Source: Pseudomonadales bacterium (lineage in GTDB: Bacteria > Pseudomonadota > Gammaproteobacteria > Pseudomonadales > Halieaceae). Taken from it: a DNA stretch of 64,000 bases. The notes under the pieces were generated by a model. It was not told the DNA's origin. It saw only the letters and a list, made by a program, of their open reading frames with translations, and searched no databases. Location: assembly GCA_024234815.1 (NCBI GenBank), contig JACKNO010000004.1:186001-250000 (forward strand), written 5' to 3'. Shown here one piece after another: positions 42,183 through 50,933 of the stretch. The first letter of the stretch is position 1; each line of letters begins with the position of its first letter. A program made the translations under genes and the position numbers.

Positions 42183-43589
42183 ATGGATTTAAGTGCTTTC
42201 CCCTATCTGCAGGGAAACTACGCCCCCATCGACCAGGAACGGGATTTCGATGAAACACAGCTGCGGGTGGAGGGCACTGTGCCAAAGCAATTGCTCGGCG
42301 CCTACATGCGCGACGGCGCCAACGTGGCATACCAGCCCAATCATTATGTCTACCCGCTGGACGGCGACGGCATGGTGCACGCCGTCTACTTCAAGGATGG
42401 TCATGTGCAGTACAAGAATCGCTGGGTGCAGACCAGTCACCTGCTGACCGAGCGCAAGTTCAATCGCACCATTTACGGTAGCGTCGGCAAGCTGTTGCCG
42501 GTACCGCAGGATGTCATAGACGCCGGCGGCGAACCCAGCCCGATACGCAATACCGCCAATACCAACGTCATGTATCACGGGGGAAAGCTGCTGGCGATGT
42601 GGGAGGGCGGCTTTCCGCACCTGCTCAACCCGGACCTGTCCACGGTCGGCCTGTACGACTACGAGGGCGCCCTGCAGCCCGGTGACGCCCTTACCGCGCA
42701 TCCCAAGGTGTGCCCGGTGACCGGGCAGCTGGTGTCCTGCACACAGCGCTGGGACAGCCCCAATTACTGGGTGCAGATCTTCGACGCTGGCGGCAAGCAT
42801 ATGCGGACCATTCCGGTTGAATTCGCCCGCAAGGGTATCATTCACGACCTGCAGATTACCGATAACTACGTGGTCATTTTTTATGCGCCGGCATTCCACA
42901 GCGTGGAAAAAGCGATGAAGGGTGAAAACCCCTTCATGTGGGAGCCTGACCTGGGTACCAAAATTATTGTGATTCCCCGCAGCGGCAAGGGCGAGCAAAT
43001 TGTCCTCGAGACCGAGGCGTTCTTCAGCTGGCATTTCTGCAACGGCTTTGAGCGGGGCGGGCAGATCGTCATCGATTACGTCTGGATAAATTCCATTCCT
43101 TTCACCCAGGGGCAGGGTACGGGCGTTGAGAAACAGCCGCGCCGGATGCATCGTATGACCCTTGACCTGGCCACGAAGCGGGTTACCGACGAGGAGTTCT
43201 CCGACACATTCTGCGAGTTTTCCAGGGTCGATGAGCGGCGCATGGGCAAGAACTATCGTTACGGTTTCGCCGCCTCATCCAACCGTGACTGGGGCGATGC
43301 CCACGGCTATAACTGTACCGGTCGCTTCGATTTTGAAACCGGAAAGACCAGCTTGTGGGAGTTCGGCGCCGAAGCCAATGCCGGCGAGCCCGTGCATGTT
43401 CCCAACCCCGACAGCGAGCGGGAGGAAGACGGCTGGGTAATGTGCTTCGTATACAACCCCGGCGAGGGCGCGTTCCTGTCGGTTCTCAGCGCTGGCGATT
43501 TCGACAGCGGGCCGGTATGCAAGGTGCATATCCCGGGCAGGGTGCCCAACGGCTTCCATGGCAACTGGATGAACCGCCTGAGCCTTTGA
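42183..43589 (+). CDS. Carotenoid-cleavage-type dioxygenase (RPE65/CCD family, second)
   Basis: 468 residues. GDGMVHAVYFKDG, the iron His in TAHPKVC, IIHDLQITDNY, WHFCNGFERG and GFHGNW, and the propeller blades between, mark a second CCD. It is clearly different from the protein at 28958 (another N-terminus and blade composition), so it is not a recent duplicate. GAGAGGT precedes the start. First gene of the longest operon here, followed by DUF35, thiolase-like, Rieske, two SDR and PNPOx-like genes. Confidence 0.9.
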   Translation: MDLSAFPYLQGNYAPIDQERDFDETQLRVEGTVPKQLLGAYMRDGANVAYQPNHYVYPLDGDGMVHAVYFKDGHVQYKNRWVQTSHLLTERKFNRTIYGSVGKLLPVPQDVIDAGGEPSPIRNTANTNVMYHGGKLLAMWEGGFPHLLNPDLSTVGLYDYEGALQPGDALTAHPKVCPVTGQLVSCTQRWDSPNYWVQIFDAGGKHMRTIPVEFARKGIIHDLQITDNYVVIFYAPAFHSVEKAMKGENPFMWEPDLGTKIIVIPRSGKGEQIVLETEAFFSWHFCNGFERGGQIVIDYVWINSIPFTQGQGTGVEKQPRRMHRMTLDLATKRVTDEEFSDTFCEFSRVDERRMGKNYRYGFAASSNRDWGDAHGYNCTGRFDFETGKTSLWEFGAEANAGEPVHVPNPDSEREEDGWVMCFVYNPGEGAFLSVLSAGDFDSGPVCKVHIPGRVPNGFHGNWMNRLSL

Positions 43590-43623
43590 GCCGGGCATCG
43601 ATACGGATCGGGGAAGCGTGACA

Positions 43624-44049
43624 ATGACTAATCGGTTACCAATCGCCGAGGGGCTTTTTACCTGGCCGGCGCAGCAGCCGGCTCTTCTGGCCAGTCGCTG
43701 CAGGGCCTGCGGGATCGCCAGCTTTCCGGTGGCCCAGTCCTGCATGGCCTGCAGCGGGCAGGACGTCGAGGTGGAGGAACTGCCCGGCCGCGGCACACTC
43801 TGGACCTGGACCATACAACAGTTCATGCCCAAGTCGCCCTATAACAGCGGCGAAACTCCCGAGACTTTCCGGCCCTACGGTGTCGGTTACCTGGAGTTGC
43901 CTGGAGGCGTGCGGGTCGAGGGCAGGCTTACCGAGAATGATCCGGCAAAACTGCATGTCGGCATGGAGATGGAGGTGGTGTTCGACACCTGGCGCACCGA
44001 ACCCAATGGCGATGAAATCGTCAGTTTCTTCTTCAAACCGGTGGCCTGA
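43624..44049 (+). CDS. DUF35 OB-fold/Zn-ribbon acyl-CoA-binding partner protein
   Basis: 141 residues. A rubredoxin-like zinc ribbon (CRACGIASFPVAQSCMAC) then an OB fold (RPYGVGYLELPGG). DUF35 proteins bind CoA thioesters for a partner thiolase or aldolase, here the thiolase-like protein 62 bases downstream. Start 43624 has GGGGAAG about 7 bases upstream; an earlier in-frame GTG is less likely. Confidence 0.85.
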   Translation: MTNRLPIAEGLFTWPAQQPALLASRCRACGIASFPVAQSCMACSGQDVEVEELPGRGTLWTWTIQQFMPKSPYNSGETPETFRPYGVGYLELPGGVRVEGRLTENDPAKLHVGMEMEVVFDTWRTEPNGDEIVSFFFKPVA

Positions 44050-44111
44050 GTGCCGCAAAGCGCCTCCGACAACGCGGGCGCAGCAATGAAATTCGGACGA
44101 GAGATCCCCGT

Positions 44112-45254
44112 ATGGACGTAGCAATAATTGGCATCGGTATTCACCCCTTTGGCCGCACCCCGGCCCGCAGTGGGCTGCAGCAGGGCGCCTATGCCGCCCG
44201 GCTTGCGCTCAAGGACGCAGGCGTGGAGTGGCGCGATATGGAATTCGCCTTTGGCGGCAGTATCAGCGCTGGCAATGCGGATGCACTGGGCAATGAGTTG
44301 GGCCTCACCGGCATACCGTTTATCAATGTCGCCAATGGCTGTGCCACCGGCGGCAGCTCGCTGATGACCGCTTACAACACCATCCGCTCCGGCGCCCACG
44401 ACATCGGCCTGGTATCGGGTTTCGACAAACATGATCGCGGCGCGTTCAATGCTGACCCCGCGGCCATGGGCCTGGAGCAGTGGTATGGTGAGCTGGGTCT
44501 CATGATGACGACGCAGTTTTTCGCCATGAAGATTCAGCGCTACATGCATGACTACGGCATCTCCGAGAACACCCTGGCGCGGGTCGCCGAGAAGGCGTTC
44601 ATCAACGGCTCTCTCAACCCCAACGCCTGGCGTCGGGCGCCGGTGCCGGTGGAGGAGATCGCCGGCTCCATGATGGTGAGCAACCCGCTGACCAAGTATA
44701 TGTTCTGTTCGCCCTCTGAAGGGGGCGTGGCCCTGGTGCTGTGCCGGGCGGACAAGGCGAAGAACTATTGCGCGAAACCGGTTTACCTGAAGTCCGCGGT
44801 CCTGAAATCACGTCGCTATGGTTCTTTTGAAGTCTTTGCTCCCAGCCAGGCGCTGCAACAGGTGGACGGTCCCACGGTGGACGCCTCCCGCGCCGCCTTC
44901 GAGATGGCGGGAGTCGGGCCCGGTGATATCGACGTCATGCAGCTACAGGACACCGAGTCGGGCGCCGAGGTGATGCACATGGCGGAGAACGGCTTTTGTG
45001 AACACGGCGAGCAGGAACAACTTATCCAGTCGGGCGCCACCCATATCGGCGGCAGTATGCCGATCAACACCGATGGCGGCTGCCTCGCCAACGGTGAGCC
45101 CATCGGCGCGTCTGGCCTGCGCCAGGTCTACGAAAACGTACTGCAGTTGCGCGGTGACGCGGGTGAGCACCAGGTACCGGGCAATCCGCGCCTCGGCTAT
45201 ACCCATGTATACGGCGCGCCGGGTATCAGTGCCGTTACCATTTTGCAGCGCTAG
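44112..45254 (+). CDS. Thiolase-like acyl-CoA enzyme (SCP-x/Ltp-type), possible retro-aldolase
   Basis: 380 residues, thiolase fold of the lipid-transfer/SCP-x branch. The nucleophile Cys is kept in NGCATGGSSL. The two catalytic-base positions are altered: the usual HD motif reads MQLQDTESGAE and GHP reads NGEPIGASGL (His to Glu). In Ltp2-type aldolases of steroid side-chain breakdown such losses go with aldol cleavage in complex with a DUF35 protein, which is present here. I infer either a divergent thiolase or a side-chain retro-aldolase. Confidence 0.8.
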   Translation: MDVAIIGIGIHPFGRTPARSGLQQGAYAARLALKDAGVEWRDMEFAFGGSISAGNADALGNELGLTGIPFINVANGCATGGSSLMTAYNTIRSGAHDIGLVSGFDKHDRGAFNADPAAMGLEQWYGELGLMMTTQFFAMKIQRYMHDYGISENTLARVAEKAFINGSLNPNAWRRAPVPVEEIAGSMMVSNPLTKYMFCSPSEGGVALVLCRADKAKNYCAKPVYLKSAVLKSRRYGSFEVFAPSQALQQVDGPTVDASRAAFEMAGVGPGDIDVMQLQDTESGAEVMHMAENGFCEHGEQEQLIQSGATHIGGSMPINTDGGCLANGEPIGASGLRQVYENVLQLRGDAGEHQVPGNPRLGYTHVYGAPGISAVTILQR

Positions 45255-45346
45255 GACGCCGGAAGTCACGGCGCAGCCAGCGCGAATAACCGGGTACGTG
45301 TACGGCCCGATTGCGTCCGGAAGCATCCGGAAGAGGAAGAGAGTGA

Positions 45347-46732
45347 ATGAATAATAAAACTACAGATAGCGCGGGCCGGGCGCCGGCCCGCTCACCGGGC
45401 GACTCCTACCAGCAGATGCTGGACCGGGAGCCAAACCCGGTGCCGGCGCCATTGCGCGAGAGTACCAACACCTACCTGGGCTCGGACAACCTGTCGGTTG
45501 ATCGCTACCTCAGTCGTGAATTTCACGAGCTGGAGGTGGAGAAAATGTGGCGTCGTACCTGGCAGGCGGTCTGCCGGGAAAGCGAGATTGCCAATGCCGG
45601 CGATTTCTTCGTGTACGACATCGCCCGTTTCTCCATCGTGCTAACCCGGACGGAAGCCGGGGAGATCAAGGGCTATCACAATGCCTGCCTGCACCGCGGG
45701 CGCCAGCTGCGCCAGAACTGCGGCACCGCGCGCGAGTTCAAATGCCCTTATCACGGCTTTCGCTGGAGTCTGGACGGCGACTTTATCGGAGCGCCCTGCG
45801 AATGGGATTTTCCGCATATCGACAAGGAGACTTTCTCCCTGCCGCAGGTGCAGGTGGACACCTGGGGCGGATGGGTCTTCATGAACATGGACCCGGAAGC
45901 TGAATCGCTGGCCAGTTATATGGGCATTCTGCCGGAGCACTTCACACGCTGGAAGCCTGAGAACACGTTCAAGGCGCTGCATGTCGAGAAGATCATCGAG
46001 TGCAATTGGAAAGTGGCCTGGGAAGCGTTTATCGAGTCGTACCACACGGTGCAGACCCATCCGCAGATACTGCCCTACCTGGGAGATTCCAATTCGCAAT
46101 ACGACTGCTGGGGAGACAACGTCAGCCGTACCATTTCCCCAATGGGGGTGGTCAGTCCCCACCTGGACGGTATTACGCCTGCGCAGACAGTCAATGACTG
46201 GCTTGAGCACGGGGCCTGGCTGACGGACGGCAGCAAGGTGGAAGTCCCGGAGGGCATGAGCGCGCGGGAATGGCTGGCTGACTACTATTTCAAGCACTAC
46301 TCAGAGCAATACCAGACTGATCTGGCGAGTTTTTGCACCCACAGCGAGATCATGGATTCCATCCTGTACTCCCTGTTCCCCAATTTCGCGCCCTGGGCGG
46401 GTTTTCACCCCAACCTGACGTACCGCATGCGACCCTATGGCGACAATCACGAGATGTGCATCATGGAGATCATCGTCCTGATGCGCTTTCCCGAGGGGCA
46501 GGAACGGCCGGCGGATTGCCAGGTTCACAAACTCGACAAGGACCAGCTCTTTTCCGAGGCTCCCGGTATGGAAGGCGGCCTGGGACGTGTATTTGACCAG
46601 GACTTCAGCAACCTGAAGATGGTGCAGAGGGGTTTGAAGAACCTGCAGTCCGGTGAAGTGGTGCTGGCCAACTACCAGGAAGTACGCATCCGCCATTTCC
46701 ACCAGACGCTCGACAAATACGTGTACGCGTGA
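45347..46732 (+). CDS. Rieske oxygenase, alpha subunit (third)
   Basis: 461 residues. CLHRGRQL and CPYHGFRW supply the Rieske ligands; WEAFIESYHTVQTHP the iron site. Close paralogue of the protein at 49326-50705: both contain YLGSDNLSVDRYLSREFHEL and the same flow. No beta subunit or reductase beside it. Fourth gene of the operon from 42183, before two SDRs. Hydroxylates an unknown hydrophobic substrate. Confidence 0.88.
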   Translation: MNNKTTDSAGRAPARSPGDSYQQMLDREPNPVPAPLRESTNTYLGSDNLSVDRYLSREFHELEVEKMWRRTWQAVCRESEIANAGDFFVYDIARFSIVLTRTEAGEIKGYHNACLHRGRQLRQNCGTAREFKCPYHGFRWSLDGDFIGAPCEWDFPHIDKETFSLPQVQVDTWGGWVFMNMDPEAESLASYMGILPEHFTRWKPENTFKALHVEKIIECNWKVAWEAFIESYHTVQTHPQILPYLGDSNSQYDCWGDNVSRTISPMGVVSPHLDGITPAQTVNDWLEHGAWLTDGSKVEVPEGMSAREWLADYYFKHYSEQYQTDLASFCTHSEIMDSILYSLFPNFAPWAGFHPNLTYRMRPYGDNHEMCIMEIIVLMRFPEGQERPADCQVHKLDKDQLFSEAPGMEGGLGRVFDQDFSNLKMVQRGLKNLQSGEVVLANYQEVRIRHFHQTLDKYVYA

Positions 46733-46742
46733 GGGGCCGGTA

Positions 46743-47519
46743 GTGAACGACCTGTTAAAACCCTTTTTGCTGGAGGGCAGGGTAGCCCTCGTGACCGGCG
46801 CGTCCAGCGGCTTTGGTCGCCATTTTGGCTCGGTGCTGGCCGCTGCCGGCGCGAAGGTCGTGCTGGCCGCCCGCCGCACGGAACGGGTGCAGGAGGCCTG
46901 CGAGACTATCGCCAGGGCCGGCGGCGAAGCAATTGCGGTCACCATGGACGTGACCGACTCGACCAGTGTACGCGCAGCCTTCGAGGCCTCGGAGCAGGCC
47001 TTCGGGGTAGTGACCGTCGTGGTCAACAATGCCGGTATCAGCATTCCGAAACCGCTGGTGGATTTGAGCGACAGCGACTGGACAGACGTCATCGACACCA
47101 ACCTCAACGGCCTGGCATACGTCACCCGCGAGTCAGCCCAGCGCATGATAGCGGCCGGGGTCGGCGGCAGTGTCGTGAATATCGCCTCTATCCTGGCCCA
47201 TCGCGAACAGAAATTGCTGACCAACTACGCCGCGTCCAAGGCCGCGGTTGTGCAGTTCACCCGCACGGCCGCGCTGGAGCTGGCAGCGCACAACATCAGG
47301 GTGAACGCGCTGTGCCCGGGCTACTTTGAGACCGAACTGAACCGCGGCTGGTTGCAGTCCGAGGATGGGCAGGCACTGGTTCGCAGGATTCCGCAGCGCC
47401 GCACCGGCGATCTGATCGACCTGAACGGGCCGCTGCTGTTACTGGCATCCGATGCCGGCGCCCTGATGACGGGCGCGGCGCTGACGGTCGATGGCGGCCA
47501 TGTGCTCTCAAGCCTTTAG
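46743..47519 (+). CDS. Short-chain dehydrogenase/reductase
   Basis: 258 residues from a GTG start 11 bases after the Rieske stop, with GAGGGG upstream. Motifs: TGASSGFG, NNAGIS, NIAS with NYAASK (active Tyr and Lys), and GGHVLSSL end. NAD(P)-dependent oxidation or reduction of a pathway alcohol/ketone. An ATG-less longer frame to 46653 overlaps the Rieske gene and is unlikely. Confidence 0.85.
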   Translation: MNDLLKPFLLEGRVALVTGASSGFGRHFGSVLAAAGAKVVLAARRTERVQEACETIARAGGEAIAVTMDVTDSTSVRAAFEASEQAFGVVTVVVNNAGISIPKPLVDLSDSDWTDVIDTNLNGLAYVTRESAQRMIAAGVGGSVVNIASILAHREQKLLTNYAASKAAVVQFTRTAALELAAHNIRVNALCPGYFETELNRGWLQSEDGQALVRRIPQRRTGDLIDLNGPLLLLASDAGALMTGAALTVDGGHVLSSL

Positions 47520-47672
47520 CAACTCACTGAAAACTTTTGCCGCCAGGCCTTCCCCGCACTACCAGGGTCAAGCTGCCGGTGCGGGTACCTGTCGGCATTC
47601 ACGGGGTGTGGGTGCCCGGTAATCTGCAGTCGTGACGGATATTGCCCAACACACAGCGAAGGAGGAAACGAC

Positions 47673-48428
47673 TTGGGAACATTGACGGGAAAGACAGCGG
47701 TTGTAGCGGGAGCTTCGGGCAGCAGTAACTTCGGTTCCGCTATCGCCCGCCGGCTTGCGGCGGAAGGCGCGAATGTGGTGGTCTCGGCCCGCCGCGAACA
47801 GCCGCTGCGCGCGCTCGCGAGCGAGATCGGCGGCCTGGCCGTGGCCTGCGACGTGACGGACGAGAGCCAGATAGAAGGTCTGTTCCGGGCGGCGAGGGAG
47901 CAGTACGGCAATGTCGATATCGCAGTGTATTCGGCCGGAATACACAGCGGGGGTATTATCGCCGAGCTGAGTGCGGAGGCCATTCGACCGACCCTGGAAA
48001 TCAGCTTTATCGGTGCGCTGTTGTTTTTCAAACACGCGGCGGCGGCGATGGATAACGGCGGCTCCGTTATCACCATTTCCTCACTGACGACACGCCTGCC
48101 GGGTCCCGGGCTCGCCACTTATTCCGGCGCCCGTGCCGGCATTGACTACGCCATGAAAGTGGCCGCCGTGGAATACGCCGGGCGCAGGGTACGCTTCAAT
48201 TCGATTGCTGCCGGCCTGATCAGGACCGACATGACGGACACCTTCTTCGAGATGGAGTCGATAATTCAGAGCCACCTGGATGAGACGCCGGCAGGCCGGA
48301 TGGGTACGCTGGACGATATGGCCGAGGCGGCATTGTTTCTCGCCGATGAGGCCCGCTCGGGCTATATCAACGGCCAGGTGCTGGACCTCGCAGGCGGCCA
48401 GCAAATGGGACACCTTCCACGCTTTTGA
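47673..48428 (+). CDS. SDR-family protein with YxxxR active site
   Basis: 251 residues from a TTG start with AAGGAGG 7 bases upstream. GASGSSNFGSAIA binds the cofactor, but the usual NNAG is YSAG and the catalytic YxxxK reads YSGAR, with Lys replaced by Arg. The end (GGQQMGHLPRF) is typical. It may use a modified proton relay, or bind cofactor without normal dehydrogenase activity. Sixth gene of the operon from 42183. Confidence 0.78.
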   Translation: MGTLTGKTAVVAGASGSSNFGSAIARRLAAEGANVVVSARREQPLRALASEIGGLAVACDVTDESQIEGLFRAAREQYGNVDIAVYSAGIHSGGIIAELSAEAIRPTLEISFIGALLFFKHAAAAMDNGGSVITISSLTTRLPGPGLATYSGARAGIDYAMKVAAVEYAGRRVRFNSIAAGLIRTDMTDTFFEMESIIQSHLDETPAGRMGTLDDMAEAALFLADEARSGYINGQVLDLAGGQQMGHLPRF

Positions 48429-48454
48429 GTGTGGCAATGAAACAGGAGATTTAT

Positions 48455-48958
48455 ATGCAAGGCTATGAAGATGTAACACTCTACAAGTTGACGCCTGAAC
48501 GGGAGCGCGAACTGGTAGACAAGCAGATAGAGTGCAATTTTATCTGGACGAACAAGGAGGGCCACGGCATCGGTGTCATCATGAACTACGTGGCCCGCGA
48601 CGGTTCCATCTGGCTGACCGCCACCCGGCAGCGGGCTCGCATCAAGGCCCTGCAGCGCGATCCCCGGGCATCGGTGGTGATCTCGAGCATGGGTACCGAC
48701 ATGGGGGCGGGCAAGCAGGTTACCTACAAGGGGCGGGTCAAACTGCACGAGGACCAGGCCACCAAGGACTGGTTCTACCCTGCGATGGCAGCGATTATTT
48801 CGCCTTACCCCGCGCCCACTGTCGAGGCTGCCATCCAGCATCTCGATACGCCATTGCGGGTGATTATCGAACTGGTTCCGGAGAAGGTTATCGCTTTCGA
48901 CGGCGACAGAATTGCCAAGGCGTCTCAAGAGGGAACGGTGCCCGGGGCGGAAGCCTGA
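48455..48958 (+). CDS. Pyridoxamine 5'-phosphate oxidase-like / split-barrel flavin protein
   Basis: 167 residues. PNPOx-like split barrel: NFIWTNKEGHGIGVIMNYVA, SIWLTATRQRARIKALQRDP, SVVISSMG. Related proteins reduce F420- or flavin-linked substrates or bind heme. Start 48455 has AGGAG 6 bases upstream; ATG 48437 lacks one. Last gene of the operon that starts with the second carotenoid oxygenase. With the LLM protein it hints at a flavin or F420 step, but F420 use is only a guess. Confidence 0.75.
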   Translation: MQGYEDVTLYKLTPERERELVDKQIECNFIWTNKEGHGIGVIMNYVARDGSIWLTATRQRARIKALQRDPRASVVISSMGTDMGAGKQVTYKGRVKLHEDQATKDWFYPAMAAIISPYPAPTVEAAIQHLDTPLRVIIELVPEKVIAFDGDRIAKASQEGTVPGAEA

Positions 48959-48960
48959 TT

Positions 48961-49181
48961 GTGTTTGCTGGGGACGGCCATGATTCCTAGGGGGACTACC
49001 ATTCCAGTATCTACAACCGCGATTATACGCTCGGGAAAACCTGCCCCGAAGGTTCCGGGGGCGGTTGCAGCTTTAAACTTACTGTAAGTGCGGTAGCTGT
49101 ACCTGCCGCCGCGTGGCTGTTCGGTTCGGCTCAGCCCTGCTGGGTCTGGCTGGGATCAAGCGCAAGAAAGCACGGAAGTAA
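48961..49181 (+). pseudogene. Remnant of a VPLPA-CTERM protein with in-frame stop and 5-base duplication
   Basis: The plus strand encodes HSSIYNRDYTLGKTCPEG and then the sorting signal VPAAAWLFGS. An in-frame TAG is at 48988-48990. A tandem TTCGG duplication (49120-49129) shifts the frame in the middle of the motif; undoing it restores WLFGSALLGLAGIKRKK and a stop at 49179-49181. The 5' part of the gene is absent. Confidence 0.75.
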
Positions 49182-49194
49182 CGCAAAGCCTGAA

Positions 49195-49212
49195 GCCCGC
49201 CTGGCGGCGGGC
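49195..49212 (+). terminator. Hairpin after the sorting-signal remnant
   Basis: GCCCGCC, loop TGGC, GGCGGGC, followed by ATTTCC. Terminator-like; likely the one of the decayed VPLPA gene, also closing the plus-strand operon. Confidence 0.55.
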
Positions 49213-49325
49213 ATTTCCCCGGGTGAATGCCAGGGCCGCTAAAAGTCGGGCGCAGGCCGGCGCTGCGCGAATCGCGCTGTACGGCCTTCGTGCCGGGCAG
49301 TTGTTCCCGGAACTTCCGTTATGAA

Positions 49326-50705
49326 CTACAACTCCCCGCTGATGTATTTGTCCAGCGTCTGGTGGTAGTGCCGGATACGCACCTCCTGGTAGTTCCCCAG
49401 GACCATTTCCCGCGATTGCAGGTTGTGCATACCCTTCTGGATCATTGGCATATTGAACAGGTCCTGATCGAATATCGAGCCCAGTGCGACCCCCAGTTCC
49501 GGCGCCTCCGAGAAAAGTTCATTTTCGCCCATGCGGCGGGCCGCCGCGTCCTTCGGGCGCTCGGCCCCGCTGGCCAACTGGCACAGCACCATCACTTCCA
49601 TGATTGCCGTCTTATGATCGTCGCCGTTGGGGCGGAAGCGGTAGGTGATGTTGGGATGAAAGCCTGCCCAGGGCGCGAAATTGGGAAAGATTGAATAGAG
49701 AATGGAATCCATGCGCTCGGAGTTGGTGGCGAAACTGGCCAGGTCACGGTCGTGATTCTTGTTGAAGGCCTCGGCGTTTTTCTGGCCGATAAACTGGCGC
49801 GCGGTCATGCCCTCGGGAACCACCGCATCGTCGGGTCTGGCGACCATGGCCGATACGCCGAACATGGTATCGGCAACCGTCTGTTCGCTTATGTCCTGCA
49901 GGTGGGGACTGGGCACGCCCAGCGCGGTAATGAAGCGACTGATGTGATCGCCCCAGACATCGTACTGCGAGTCCGCGTCGTCGGTGTAGCGAAGGATCTG
50001 CGGATGGGTCGCCACCGCGTGGTAGGACTCAATAAAAGCCTCCCAGCCGACTTTCCAGTTGCAGGGGATCACTTTTTCAACGTGGACCATCTTGTAAGCG
50101 TTCTCCGGTTTCCAGCGCTCAAAATGAGCCGGTAACACGCCCAGGTATTCCTGTAGCGACACGGCGTTCGGGTCCATGTTGATAAAAACCCAGCCGCCCC
50201 AGGTATCCACCTTTACCTCGGGGAGATTGAACTCGCTCGCGTTTACATGCGGGAAATCCCACTTGCAAGGAGCGCCTTTGAAGTCGCCCTCCAGTGACCA
50301 GGTGAAGGCATGGTATGGACAGCGCAGTTGCTGGTAGTTGCCGCTCTTGTCCACCAGTTGTCGCCCGCGGTGCAGGCAGGCGTTGCGGTAGGCTTTCAGG
50401 GTCCCGGCTTCGGTGCGGGCCACCAGGATGGAAAAGCGCACGATGTCATAGACAAACGTGTCGCCTGGCGCGGACACCTCCGTTTCCCGGCAGACCGCCT
50501 GCCAGGTGCGTTGCCACACATGCTCCACTTCCAGTTCGTGAAACTCCCTGGACAGGTAGCGGTCCACGCTAAGGTTGTCGGAACCCAGGTATGGATTGGT
50601 ATTCTCCCGCAGGCAGTCCGGGACAGGATTGGTCTCTTCGTCCAGAAGGTCCTGGTAGGAGCGGCCCGGTGCACGGGCGCCATTTTGGTTTTTTTCCTGT
50701 GACAT
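49326..50705 (-). CDS. Rieske oxygenase, alpha subunit (fourth)
   Basis: 459 residues. CLHRGRQLVDKSG and CPYHAFTWSLEG, with Ala in place of Gly after the second Rieske His; iron site WEAFIESYHAVATHP. Close paralogue of the third Rieske protein at 45347. Single-gene minus-strand unit; operator 9 lies 117 bases upstream. Probably acts on a related substrate or at another position of the same molecule. Confidence 0.88.
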   Translation of the reverse strand: MSQEKNQNGARAPGRSYQDLLDEETNPVPDCLRENTNPYLGSDNLSVDRYLSREFHELEVEHVWQRTWQAVCRETEVSAPGDTFVYDIVRFSILVARTEAGTLKAYRNACLHRGRQLVDKSGNYQQLRCPYHAFTWSLEGDFKGAPCKWDFPHVNASEFNLPEVKVDTWGGWVFINMDPNAVSLQEYLGVLPAHFERWKPENAYKMVHVEKVIPCNWKVGWEAFIESYHAVATHPQILRYTDDADSQYDVWGDHISRFITALGVPSPHLQDISEQTVADTMFGVSAMVARPDDAVVPEGMTARQFIGQKNAEAFNKNHDRDLASFATNSERMDSILYSIFPNFAPWAGFHPNITYRFRPNGDDHKTAIMEVMVLCQLASGAERPKDAAARRMGENELFSEAPELGVALGSIFDQDLFNMPMIQKGMHNLQSREMVLGNYQEVRIRHYHQTLDKYISGEL

Positions 50706-50821
50706 AGGCGCTGATATCCTCGCTGCTTGCGGAGTGTTTCGATTTCGGTGTCGCGCTGGACACCGCCGTCAAAAGTGATTCACAGGCTGATTGCGGTTCG
50801 CCGCCATAGCCGGTAATATAA

Positions 50822-50839
50822 ACAGTACGGACTGACTGT
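50822..50839. promoter_or_regulatory. Island operator site 9
   Basis: ACAGTACGGACTGACTGT, 14 of 16 arm positions. Sits between the fourth Rieske gene (117 bases) and the SDR at 50934 (95 bases). The last copy found toward the right end of the island. Confidence 0.6.
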
Positions 50840-50933
50840 TTTTGTTTAAGGTATCACCCTTGTAAATTTTTGCAAGCAAACCATGCATGGTGGCGGTCGT
50901 ATTTCAAGTTAGTTAAAACAGGTGGGACTAGCA

